From assembly GCF_000346465.2 (NCBI RefSeq), contig NC_034009.1, positions 7,907,251-7,971,250 on the forward strand: 64,000 bases of DNA, in the 5' to 3' direction. The notes beneath the pieces are model-generated. The model ran no database searches and was not told the origin of the DNA. It worked only from the letters and a program-made list of their open reading frames with translations. The translations under genes and the position numbers were made by a program. This DNA comes from Prunus persica (taxonomy: Eukaryota; Streptophyta; Magnoliopsida; Rosales; Rosaceae). Of the stretch, positions 23,401 through 33,747 are shown in pieces (the stretch's first letter is position 1; each line of letters opens with the position of its first letter).

Positions 23401-24268
23401 TATAGTAGTGAAGAGCATTAACTACTATATACCCACAACCTCAAATTTGGGATTTCTCATATATTTGAATCCATGTGCTTCCGGCCCAGATATATCAAAA
23501 TATGTGGGGAGCCTCAATTCATCATTTGAGGTTTATATTGATATTATCTATTTCACGGTGTATTCTTAACAACCAGAATTCACAAAATATATTTCTTCCT
23601 TGAGGTGTCGAGTATAACATAATCGAACTTTATTAAATCCATCATTTTCTTATGCCAAAGAAATAGTGGTGTACCACAATTTGCAATAATACCTCAAGGA
23701 TTGTCCATTTAACTGTTGGAACTTTAGGTTCTCAACACTGTTAGGTTTTGAACTTCAGGCCAAAATCACATATTCTCATGGTATGAACATTTTTACAATT
23801 TTCTGTACATATTTCTATACTTCAAGCTCTTACATAATTGTCCATATCTTGAGGAACTTTTGGCATCTCATTTAATTGCTCATCCATGAGTTTAAGGAAC
23901 TGCAGGTTCCCTTTTGGATACAGTGACGGTTTACCCAAAATGGTTAATATTTATGTATACGTCACTATTCATATATCCGGTACTATTCATCAAGTCATGA
24001 ATACGTATCTATTCATGTGGACAGTACATTTGCCAGTACAGTTATCATCCATGTGTACGGCACTATGAACCAATACGGTACTGTTACATCATTAAAGAAC
24101 CCCAGGTCCTTATTCACATGTCAAGGATCAAGGACCCTTAAGTCCAATCACATGTTTACAAATATAGTACCGGAGAGACTGCCAGCTCTCATATTAATAT
24201 CATCATCAAGGATCTTCAAGTCCTGATGTAATTGTATGATGAGGATCAAGGAACTTCTGGTCCTGATC
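20411..24268. repeat. Series of short hairpins, many with five-base loops ending in G
   Basis: Short perfect inverted repeats recur through the element's interior. Coordinates, arms and loops: 20411-20429 (AATGTGTT, GCA), 20485-20499 (TGTGC, TTCAG), 20501-20513 (GTCC, TTCAG), 20531-20546 (AATCCT, TTCA), 20549-20565 (GTTTAA, AGGGA), 20618-20632 (ATCAC, TTCTG), 20743-20757 (GTTTCT, GCC), 20881-20898 (TGGAAT, TACCTC), 21206-21220 (CATGC, TGCAG), 21280-21292 (ACGC, ATTAG), 21325-21337 (GTCC, TTTTG), 21358-21370 (ACGC, AACAG), 23715-23736 (GTTG-GAAC, TTTAG), 23896-23910 (GGAAC, TGCAG), plus two longer bulged ones at 24205-24227 and 24244-24268. The arms differ from copy to copy while complementarity is kept. 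No function is known to me. Confidence 0.6.
22530..23081 (+). CDS. Retrotransposon-associated ORF, 183 aa, unknown function, antisense to the element
   Basis: Uninterrupted frame from ATG to TAA. The N-terminal part (MASSSSCPNYFNLNDAP, then NDAKVWRPSFVSQNR) has the character of a family I recall scattered through plant genomes and annotated as uncharacterised or retrotransposon-related; I cannot name a domain. Residues about 92-140 (NMADRLRARANEVERL onward) form a heptad-like, Leu/Glu-rich coiled coil, and the C-terminus is basic (KLKRRRPLP). Coiled-coil plus basic tail could suit a Gag-like or nucleic-acid-binding role, but this is inference. It lies on the plus strand while primer and polypurine signals make the host element minus-strand, so expression would need an internal promoter. 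A short hairpin (CCTGCA...TGCAGG, 23105-23123) follows the stop. Confidence 0.6.
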   Translation: MASSSSCPNYFNLNDAPTTTNDAKVWRPSFVSQNRHLTVNDSVMMNDATAVIVARNFIIPMDEMLLTGRSEEEAIDDSMAFSIQSAASVSNMADRLRARANEVERLTTENSSLQRMLHESQQEVEKLKGENNALLKLVSSYSVDTLRRLDMLQVFNKRILGDHERLMAKLKRRRPLPSEASRT

Positions 24269-24381
24269 TGCATACTATAAAAACTCATCATACAGCACAA
24301 TTAATCCATAAACTAAATTGCTGGTAAATAAATTACTGGTATGGACGATAAACCCGCACCATACTTTAAATAAAATTAAAT

Positions 24382-24645
24382 GTGCAGTAAATTAAATTCA
24401 TAAAGTATGAGGGTTAATTCCACATAATACTTTAAGTAAAAGTAAATTTGCGATAAATTAAAGGTGCTTGTATGGGCACTAATTTTGCTCTATACATTTA
24501 AATAAAATTCAATGTGCGGTAAATTAAATTCATAAAGTATGAGGGTTAATTCCACATCATACTTTAAGTAAAAGTAAATTTGCGATAAATTAAAGGTGCT
24601 TGTATGGGCACTAATTTTGCTCCATACATTTAAATAAAAGTAAAG
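24382..24645. repeat. Tandem duplication, two 132-bp units
   Basis: Units 24382-24513 and 24514-24645 are nearly identical. Both carry AAAGTATGAGGGTTAATTCC and GTGCTTGTATGGGCACTAAT, with a few substitutions (for example ACATAATAC against ACATCATAC). Shorter related phrases (GATAAACCCGCACCA) flank the pair at about 24349 and 24654. Confidence 0.85.
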
Positions 24646-24891
24646 GCGTGGACGATAAACCCGCACCACCCTTTTAAATAAATACTGTTGTATGGGTAAT
24701 AAACTTACACCATACAGTAAATAAAATAAATGTGGGAATAAAAACCACCACTGAATAAGATAAGAAAAGTGTTAGTATTACTAATGGTCTCCCACTGATA
24801 ATATATTTAGTATTACCAAGGGTCCATTTTGTTAAAGGTTAGTAATAGAATGGCAGATAAATATAGTATATTATATTACCATCAACTTTTC

Positions 24892-24914
24892 ATATATATA
24901 TATATATATATATA
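24892..24914. repeat. (TA)n microsatellite
   Basis: About eleven TA units inside the LTR retrotransposon. Confidence 0.9.
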
Positions 24915-25122
24915 TTATAGAAGCATGGTCATCTGCAACTTAGTGCTAATTTGCTGTAAGGTATCACGCTTGTCACTGTGTTTTCATTTGACCTGCCATT
25001 AGCACATGCATTAATATTAATATTAAATAATATAGAATAATAATAATTGAAAAGATGGTGGGAAGCTCATCATTTCGGTGGGTGCTTTTCTTTATCGGTG
25101 GGTGCTGCTCATCATTTCGGTC

Positions 25123-25683
25123 GTTAGCTTTGTTTCCTTGGTGGACACGAGCAACAAAAGCTGGAATGTAATGTCCAGCATATGATTCTCCAGTTATGTA
25201 AAAGTCATTCTTTGCCAACTCAGGATGCTCAGCAAAGAAGGCAGAAGGTTAGATGCCTTATCCCAACCATACTCGTTCCACACCAGGGATAAGTTATTTG
25301 CGATATTGAAAGGACCATTTTCTTAAAATACAGCCAATTCACTGCTGCACCCTGGGCCTCCAGTCAACCATATAACAACAGGGTCCTTATTGTTTGTGCG
25401 AGACTCGAAGAAAAGGTAGAATATCCTTGCGGCATGAGAATGTTCGATCTTAAAGTAGCCGGCATGGTGGCCGAGGTCCTCGACGGAGACTCCTGAGCCG
25501 ACGAGGTTGGGGAGATTGAAGCGCTTCTCGACGAGCCTCGGCGAATCGTGGAAGATCGAGGAATCAGGGCCGTCGATGATGTTGATATCTTCCTTGGGGA
25601 AGAGATTGAAGGCTCTGATGAGCTCCTGCGCGTGTACGGACGGGAAGCTGGACCTGGCGAGGCTCAGAGGGTTCGTGAGCTTT
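25123..25683 (-). pseudogene. Captured serine carboxypeptidase-like (SCPL) gene fragment
   Basis: Read on the minus strand from 25683, the sequence gives a plant serine carboxypeptidase without its N- and C-terminal parts. It has a propeptide-like stretch ([15 protein letters not shown]), then [20 protein letters not shown], the oxyanion-hole region [27 protein letters not shown], and the nucleophile motif [12 protein letters not shown]. It is broken in three ways: an in-frame TAA directly after SELAVF (normally Tyr there), a deletion plus frameshift between DKASNL and [15 protein letters not shown] that removes the usual VDQPTGTGFSY segment, and loss of all sequence after QGNKAN, including the catalytic Asp and His regions. 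No intron is visible, which would fit capture of a spliced transcript. It lies near the primer-site end of the LTR element, in the element's sense direction. Confidence 0.82.
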
Positions 25684-26110
25684 GATGACTAACATAGGCC
25701 TTGGCAAGCTCAAGAGGTCTCAGCTGGGCTCGTCGGAATTGCTACCAGTTCCGATCGGTGAAACCAGTTTTTCCGGCTGCTGCCTGAGGTTCCGGCTTTC
25801 TAGCTTCTGAATTTTTCTGGTCAAACTTAGCTGGATTGGATTATCAAGATCCCCTCCTCCACAACCTCAACTACTCTCACACCCCGAAGACGCAGTCCTC
25901 CATACATTGGACGGCTCATGGGTTGAGACTGGCGAGAGTTTTAACAGACAAATACCAACTAATGTGTTTTGTGTTTTTGTTTGGCTCTGTCCTGGGGTTT
26001 TCTAGAGAGAGGTTAGAAGGCCTCTCTGACTCTTCAAAAGATGGGATTTTGAGAGAGAGACAGAGGGGATTTTGGTGTGGGAAGTTGAAACTCCTTGGAC
26101 TTGTATGGTT

Positions 26111-26130
26111 AGAGCTTCGTGCTGATAACG
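26111..26130 (-). other. Primer-binding-site-like sequence of the LTR element
   Basis: On the minus strand CGTTATCAGCACGAAGCTCT directly follows the ACA end of the LTR. This ATCAGCACGA phrase is one I associate with the primer site of many plant Copia-type elements; I cannot name the tRNA with confidence. Confidence 0.55.
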
Positions 26131-26311
26131 TGTTATAAATCTAAAGGAAATTGTAGAGAGGGAATTGAGATATAGAGAAAGGAATGTTTTCTCTCTATTC
26201 ATTTCTGTCAATCTTAGTATTCTCAATCTAAACATTACAAGGAGGGGTGAACCCTTTTGTAGGTAAAGCTCCTTCCAACAAGTGGTGGGCTCCACCTTAT
26301 TATTTACAACA
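26131..26311 (-). repeat. 5' LTR (minus orientation), 181 bp
   Basis: Appears identical to 19397-19577 and is followed by the AATAA target duplication at 26312-26316. Its outer end lies 219 bp before the ATG of the 5'-nucleotidase gene. Confidence 0.9.
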
Positions 26312-26530
26312 AATAATAATAATTTGAGCTGGATTTGCTGAAGGTCTAATGTTAAAATGGCGGCCACCAGGTACTGGCGGTCCTTGATTTTCGCATAGCT
26401 AGAAAGAAATCATCATTTCTTTGCAATCTCCTTCCTACTTGGGCTTTCATTTCAATTCCATTTTCTACAACAGAGAATGAAAAAATAAAATCCCTAACTT
26501 CGAATGCAGAGCTAAAATCCCTCTCTTCCC

Positions 26531-26577
26531 ATGGCCTGCTTTCGTAGGCTGCTTCCTCTCTGCTCTTCCATCAACGT

Positions 26578-26614
<37 letters not shown>

Positions 26615-29600
26615 GCAGATATATGCATGTATATGTGTGCTCTTCCTCTCTAATCATGTTTGTTTCTGATTTGTTGCAGAGGACGACCTTTTCATCTTCT
26701 GGTTCTGGAGTTGTACAAGGTTCTCTGCTTCTCTCTGTCTGTCTGTCTGTGTCTGTCTGTCTGTCTCTTGGTGTGTTGAATGTAGGGCTACAAATATGTG
26801 CAACAATGTGTATTGAATATATATATTTTATATTTGGAAATGGTAAATACGTAATTAGTGGTGTACAGAATGAGAATTGTATTGGAGTGCATCTAATATG
26901 TTGTAAGTGTGTGTATTGATCATTATGGACGATTACAGTTGTTCTATTTACTTAAATTTAGGTTTTCGAAGCTACGGTGGAATTGCTTCGCCGGAGCAAA
27001 CTCTGTTGAAATTGGAAGATGCAGAGACTCGAGCTGGAGCTGATACTTTAGTTCTTGATGATGAGATAGCACAAATTGGACGTGAATTTCATGCCGCGAA
27101 GCAGAGTTTCCTCAGGGTTCCAGAGGCACTTAAAGCAATGCCTAAAATGAATCCGGAAGGTTTGCCAGTGTATTCTTGGTTCTCAGTTAAGCTTCATTAG
27201 TCATGATAATTGTGATATTGATTAGTTTCTTATATTGAAATTAGGGATATATGTAAATAAAAACCTGAGATTGGACAGTATTCAAGTTTATGGATTTGAC
27301 TATGACTACACACTGGCTCATTACTCATCCAATTTACAGAGCTTGATATATGATCTTGCAAAGGAGCATATGGTAAATGAGGTTAGTTTACACCCATTTA
27401 AGCGATGCTGATATAATTTCATGGGGCTATCCTTTACATGTAAGCCTTGTGTAATTTGATATATTCGTTTGTGGTTGTTTCAGTTTCATTATCCTGAAAT
27501 TTGCATGGAATTTAAGTATGATCCGACTTTTCCAATCAGAGGATTGTACTATGATAAGCTAAAAGGGTGTCTCTTGAAGCTGGATTTTTTTGGATCAATT
27601 GAGTCAGACGGATGCTACTATGGTCGTCGTAAGGTACTTTACACCTGATCATTTTTGGCTTATATGTTTTGATTATGGCCAAATGCTTTCTGGAACTGAA
27701 AGGTTTTATGGAGGTATTTTCTTTATACTTGTGCCTAGGCCCTAGGTTATAGACAGCTTAAAATGTAGGTCTGTTGGTTCCAGATAAAAAGAAAACGAGC
27801 TGAGATGTGAGAATTTTGAGGAAGGTAAGAAATAACAAGTCTTTCACGGTAAATCTGAAAATCATGCAATGTCTAAGCATCCACATCATATAAAACGGAG
27901 AAAAATCATGGCTTTTGAAGCTTTGGGCTATGAGGGAGACAATTTAGAAAGATTGGCGTTTTGAACTGGGTCACAAGAAAGTTAGATGGTATGATTATTA
28001 TTTTTTGTATTTAAAAGATACTTGTATATTCATGTATTTTGTGTTAGATTCTAGTAATAAGCAATTTATTCATTTATTTAATTTTTGCCCCACAAGCAGT
28101 AAAAGGCAATATTTAGGAAAGTGACTACAGTTGTCATGCAGAATCCTATGGGGCATGTTGCTGGGATAATGAAGTAATATGGAAGATGAGCTTTGACCTT
28201 TTACCTTCTGTGAGAGATCACATGTTTTAACCGTTTTAGGTCTGAGTCTAAGCCGATTGTCATGGTGCTTCAAGGGATCTAGAGTTTCATATTAGCTCAG
28301 CAGGAAAGCATGGATGCCATGAATAGACAAGGCCAGGAGATTCATAATTCCTAGAAAAATTTAGGTAATTGGAAGGAAAAAAAAGCCCAAATCCTCTTGT
28401 TTGGGTACTCAGAGGAGGACTAAATATTTAAAGGGATGAATTGCAGGTAAAAAGGTCATGGATTGTATAGTCAATATAGACTGTTTGAGTAAAACTTCTA
28501 AGCAGTCATAGACTGTTTGAGTAAAACTTTTAAGCAGTCAGGAAGGAAATTCAGTAGAGACTGTAAATGGAAAGCTTGTCCAGACTCTAATTTTCATGAG
28601 ACCATTCTTCATCCAAACTGGTCTTTTCTCCTTTTAAGATTCCCTAACTTCAAATATTCCCTCATGTATATTTTAATTTCAAATTTATTGACTATATTTT
28701 GCTTTTGAATTTTTGTTTGAGCTCCCCCTCCCCAAGATATGATGCACAGCCTCCTACCTCCTCTGTAGCAGTTAATTTTCTTTAATTAAAAGATAATGAT
28801 ACCTTTCTTCTTCCGAAACATGGAAACTACTTAGTCGACATGTTATATGAGTCATGAATGATGGGACTTTGGTTATTCTTATTTATAACATGCAAGTAAC
28901 AGTGCAGGCTTTGCCCAATTTGACAAAAAAATTTCTTGCAGTGCTCTGTGAACTAAAAAGACTTCAATAGATTTTGGCAAACTTTTCTTTCTTACTTATA
29001 GATTTGTTATTCTCTCTTTTGAATGAAATGCAGCTTAGCAGGAAGGAAATAGAAGAGATATATGGCACACGGCATATTGGTCGTGATCAAGCCCGGAGAC
29101 TTGTTGGATTGATGGATTTCTTTTGCTTTAGCGAGGTTAGTTATTTAACTGTCACATTTCCCCAAACTTGTGATAGAAGAAGAAATTGATGCATGTATGG
29201 GCTGATCTCAACATTCGTGCATTGGAACATTTATATAAGAGACATGTTAGCATGGGCATGTTTTGAAAAATATAAAATAAATTTTGTAAATTGGGCAAGT
29301 TGTGTGGGTGAACTGTATAAATATTAGTGTTTTTTTGGTCGTTATTGGATACGGACATCGTTATGGGCTTATGAAAGTAGTTGGGACAAGGCACTTACTG
29401 TTTTTTCCCCATTTTGGTGAGAAAGATGGATATTAGAAGTAGAAACTTAAAGGGCAAGCTATCCCCTGTGGCACATATTCAATCCACCAAACCGCATCTA
29501 GGACAACAAAACCTGCCCATAAAACTGAAATACATTACATAGAAGTTGAGTCAATTGCGAATGAAAATTTAGATACCACCACATTCTATTTGCATGATAG

Positions 29601-32600
29601 AGAGAATGGCTTAACCATAAATACCGATGAAATTGAACCCCACAATGATGTCCTAAAATTGTACTCTGTCCTACAAACCCTGCACTTCCTCACTCCCCAT
29701 AATTTTCGAAAATCCTTTTGTTTCTTTCCACCCAGGCAGTGGCCATCAAACAACAGTTCTACAACAGTTTTGCTCTTTCCCCCCTCCAAAAATGCTAAAT
29801 ACTTTTTTCCACAAGAAAGAAATGCACAACTTTGGAATTACCTTCAACACATTAGCTTCCTGAGAAGTTTGTGCCAAAGTTTTAAGGTAACAGGCCAGTG
29901 AAGAAACTAGCCGTCTATACTTTCAGCTTTCGTTTTACACATAATTTAGTTCTGAACAATTCTTTTGTCAGAAGTTGTAGGAATATGTTTGTCCCTTCTA
30001 ACCCATCAATGTTTTGTTTCAATTGTTACTATGTAGGCATGCCTCATTGCAGATATCGTGCAATATTTTGTTGATGCTAAGTTGGAATTTGATGCTTGTT
30101 ACATCTATCAAGATGTAAATCGTGCAATTCAGCATGTTCACCGTAGTGGTGTGGCTCATAGAGGAATTCTTTCTGACCCCCATAAATATCTTGTAAAAAA
30201 TGTAAGTCCTGCCACATTTTTTGAGTATATTCTATAACTTATACTGATATTTCTGGCTGTACATCTAGTCCAATTGTCTAGTTTGATCTCATTATTATTC
30301 TTGAGGTGATGGCTCATCCTTATGTGGGTTAATATTTATTAGGGTCAGCTGTTGCACTTTCTCAAGATGCTCAGGGAGAAGGGAAAGAAACTATTCCTGT
30401 TGACTAACTCTCCATATTACTTTGTGGATGGAGGAATGAGGTTTATGTTGGAGGTAAGCCAACTAACTGTGAATTCTACCATCACCACTTTTAACAGCTT
30501 TGGTCTCACAACTGAAGCCCCTTTCAGACCAATTGGAATGGTTTCATTATTTGTGAAAAAGTGGATGCTAAATTAAGAGATGTTTTCTGTCCGTGAATGT
30601 TTTGGCTAACTTGCTGTTGTTGTCATCTAGACTTAAGTTTATGGTTTGGGTTTTAAGTTTCCTGAGTTGATTGTGACATTTTCTTAGGATTCCACGGATT
30701 TCAGAGACTCCTGGAGGGAACTTTTTGATGTTGTGATTGCTAAAGCTAATAAGCCAGATTTCTACACATCTGAGCATCCCTTCCGGTTTGTATCTTCAAC
30801 TTGCAAAATTATTCTTCTTTTCCTTAATTTTTCACATGTGTGATAACAATAGACACGATGCTCTGTGTTGTTTCCTTGTCTTCAAATTGTTTTCAATGGT
30901 GTCTTTATTTTTTGCCTAAATAAGTTTCATTCTCTTAATCACCCAAGAAAAAAGATAGGCTAATATCTTGTATGGTATCTTGGCCTGCACCTTGATTTCT
31001 GGAACTTCCATGCAGTTGCTATGACGCAGAGAAGGACACTTTAGCTTTCACGAAGGTGGATGCATTTCTTCCTAATAAAATATATTACCATGGATGCCTT
31101 AAATCCTTCCTTCAAATTACCAAATGGAAGGGACCAGAGGTGCTTTAATTTCATATGATTTGTTTTCAAATTTATTTCATATAGCTCATACACTTTTGCA
31201 TGTCATTGATCACCTACTCCCCTTTGGTAGGTGATATACTTTGGAGATCACCTATTTAGCGACCTTAGGGGGCCTGCAAAAGCTGGTTGGCGCACTGCTG
31301 CTATAATCCACGAACTAGAAGTATGTCTTTGTTATACTTTTGAGTCTTGCATTATACTTCCAGAGTATTTCTTTTTGGTTACTTCAAAGGCCCTTTGTGT
31401 TTTGCAGGATGAAATACTTATACAAAATGAGGATGCTTACCGCTTGGAACAGGTATTATTATGCAAAGTTATCATATATATATATATATAATTTTTTTTT
31501 TCTGTTGGTTGGTTTTGTTATAATTCATTTTCTTCTTGATGTTGGCATGCATAAACTACTTAATGACTGTATACATTATCTTATCATCTTTAGAGTACTT
31601 TTGCCTAGAGTTCTTAATTATGTTATTTTTTACATAAGAACTTTCTTGGAAGTCTTTCTGTCTCTCTCACACATCAATTCAAAGGAGAATTCTCCTGTGA
31701 GGATAGTGGATTTTAACCATGGATTACACTGTGGATTCAGGTGATGGGTTCAACCTACGTAGCACAATGGTTAAAATTCTCCATGCGCATAACTGAATTC
31801 CTACTATTCAAATTTGTGATGTCTTTTTCATGATTCTGAAACTTCTTTCTGGGCACAGGCGAAATTTCATATAGTACAAGAATTGCTTGGTAGAGTGCAT
31901 GCTACTGTAGCTAATAGCCAGAAAAGTGAAGCCTACACATCACTGTTGGAGGAGTTAAATGACTGGAGGCACAAGTCAAGCCATAAGATGAAGAGAATGT
32001 TTAATAAGTCTTTTGGAGCCACCTTCCTTACTGATAGAGGTCAAGAATCTGCTTTCGCGTATCATATTCATCAATATGCAGATGTCTATACCAGTAAGCC
32101 AGAGAATTTTTTGCTCTATCCTTCTGAAGCATGGCTTCATGTACCCTTTGATATTAAGATTATGCCACATCATGTGAAGGTATGTCTCACTCTGCTTATT
32201 TAAATAATATGTGGATAATAAACTACAGCATTTGTTATAAAATCATGCTCTTTGGTGTGAGATGCCTGTAGTAAGAATTGAGTAGATCTGATTCTTGAAA
32301 ATTTCCTATGTCATTGCTCTTGTACCTTAGTCACGTAACAAATGTTTTTATTTATTTTTTCTCATATTGATTTAATATCAAAGGAAAGGAAAGAAAGAAA
32401 AATCGCCCAGGGACCCACTGATTCCATACTATATTGGATTGATAAAATTTAAAGTCACTGTACAAGCATTTGTGTTTGTTTTCCTTTTAGTTATATTCAT
32501 TTAAAACAACCGAAGCCAATTCAGTCTGTGCTAATCATAGAACTTGTATATCGTTATGATGCCCCTTTGTTGGCACATGAGATTTTTGACATTTGTTTGT

Positions 32601-33747
32601 GGTAGGACCCACAGCAATTGGAAATTTTGAATATTGTGGTTTCAAGACTGATGGGAATTATAGGGAATCTGTCTTCGTTTCTTGTTGAACCTTTCCTTAT
32701 ATTGATAAAGTGCCAGAGATAGCAATCTCTTTGCATGACACATGCTTGCTGAACTTTCAAAGGCATGCCTCTTTCAAATTTTATTACCCCCCGTCCTGTT
32801 TCACATTGCCTATGTTTGCAATGTCTATTCTGTTTTTTTCCCCTTTTTCGATTTCCAATTGTAGGAAATAATGTGCTGCTCTGGCTATGCTTTTTGAAGC
32901 TCCCGCTGTTGGAGCTCTTGAGAATCTCAATTTCCTTGTGATGTAGTCACGGATACTGTGATAGAACATTTCAGTTTCCTTATCCTAAGTATGTTCTCAC
33001 ATAAGACACCTAAACTTAAGATATCTGGTAATACTTCCAGTTATATAAAGTGGGCTGGTCTGAGATTAAAGTGGGATGGTCACTACATTTTAAACTGGTA
33101 TGTGATCTTCGGAAGATGGACAAACAAGTTTGTATGAAGGCTTAGGGTTCTGATCCTGCAATGAAGTAGGCGAAATTTGTAGGAAGGGTGATTTGGGTTT
33201 GATTTCTTCAAAGGATTTGCATTCGATTTCTGGTTCTGGAAACGAGTGTTTGATTTTGGTGGGTTTGGTTGGAGTGACTTAGGTGAGTTTGAGTGTTTGA
33301 TTTCTGAAGGCTGTTTGGGTTTCATTACTGGTAGTGGGTTGTTGGTATTTATGTGTTTCTTTGTACACTGACGGTCTGGATGAAGAAAGGGTGTAGGTTT
33401 TATTTGAGTTTGGGTACTTGTTTGTCCACCTTTTGAAGATCATGCACCAATTCGAAGTTTGTCCATACATTTTTTTTCTGGAGACGAAGCAGAAGAAGAC
33501 GAAGAGCGTGGGTTGAGTTTTTCGATTTTGCTTTCTTAACCAGTCTGGTCAATGGAGTAGTGAATTTCAAGGTTTTGTTATGTACTTGACAATGAAATGT
33601 GATATGATTCCATCATTGTTTCTAAAGCCACCATTGTGCTAAGCTATTAGATTAAAACCTTGTGATATATCTGCCCACTGTATCCTGTGTGTTCTGACAG
33701 CACCCTCCTTTTTTCAGGTTTCTTCGAGCTTGTTCAAAAATGAATAA
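26531..33747 (+). CDS. 5'-nucleotidase domain-containing protein (NT5DC/HAD family), 551 aa, 14 exons
   Basis: Member of the cytosolic-purine-5'-nucleotidase-like HAD family (NT5DC2/3 relatives); the substrate of the plant members is not known to me. Exons: 26531-26575, 26680-26719, 26962-27159, 27245-27381, 27484-27633, 29034-29135, 30037-30201, 30343-30453, 30688-30785, 31016-31139, 31231-31320, 31408-31452, 31859-32179, 33718-33747. All are GT-AG and phases sum to 552 codons. HAD motif I is GFDYDYTLAHY (Asp113 and Asp115); motif II is LFLLTNSPYYFV; motif IV is VIYFGDHLFSDL. The N-terminus (MACFRRLLPLCSSIN) is basic and hydroxylated, like a mitochondrial presequence. The last exon encodes only VSSSLFKNE after a 1.5-kb intron, so the 3' end is the least certain part. 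Intron 1 carries a (TC)n microsatellite, and a recent LTR insertion lies just upstream. Confidence 0.92.
26580..26612. repeat. (TC)n microsatellite in intron 1 of the 5'-nucleotidase gene
   Basis: About sixteen TC units starting five bases after exon 1. A second, GTCT-based run lies at about 26737-26766 in intron 2. Confidence 0.9.
28477..28540. repeat. Tandem duplication, two 32-bp units, in intron 5
   Basis: TAGACTGTTTGAGTAAAACT-type units at 28477-28508 and 28509-28540 differ at one base. Confidence 0.85.

Larger units (their letters stand above)
19397..26311 (-). mobile_element. Non-autonomous LTR retrotransposon, 6.9 kb, Copia-like signals
   Basis: Two 181-bp direct repeats (19397-19577 and 26131-26311), each running TGTTATAAAT to TTTACAACA, look identical by eye and are flanked by the 5-bp duplication AATAA (19392-19396 and 26312-26316). 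On the minus strand the 26131 repeat is followed directly by CGTTATCAGCACGAAGCTC, a primer-site-like sequence I recall from plant Copia relatives. The other repeat is preceded by the polypurine tract AAGGGGGAG. The element therefore reads leftward. No gag, protease, integrase or reverse transcriptase could be recognised, so it must depend on another element for movement. Contents: a triplicated block near the 3' end, a series of short hairpins, an antisense 183-codon ORF, two 132-bp tandem units, and a carboxypeptidase gene fragment near the 5' end. Identical LTRs imply a recent insertion. Confidence 0.88.

Noticed and set aside
33100..33446. Possible inverted repeat in the last intron of the 5'-nucleotidase gene (GGACAAACAAGT / ACTTGTTTGTCC)
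   Set aside because: Only about 12 bp match well, with weak extension and no target duplication; insufficient to call a transposon.
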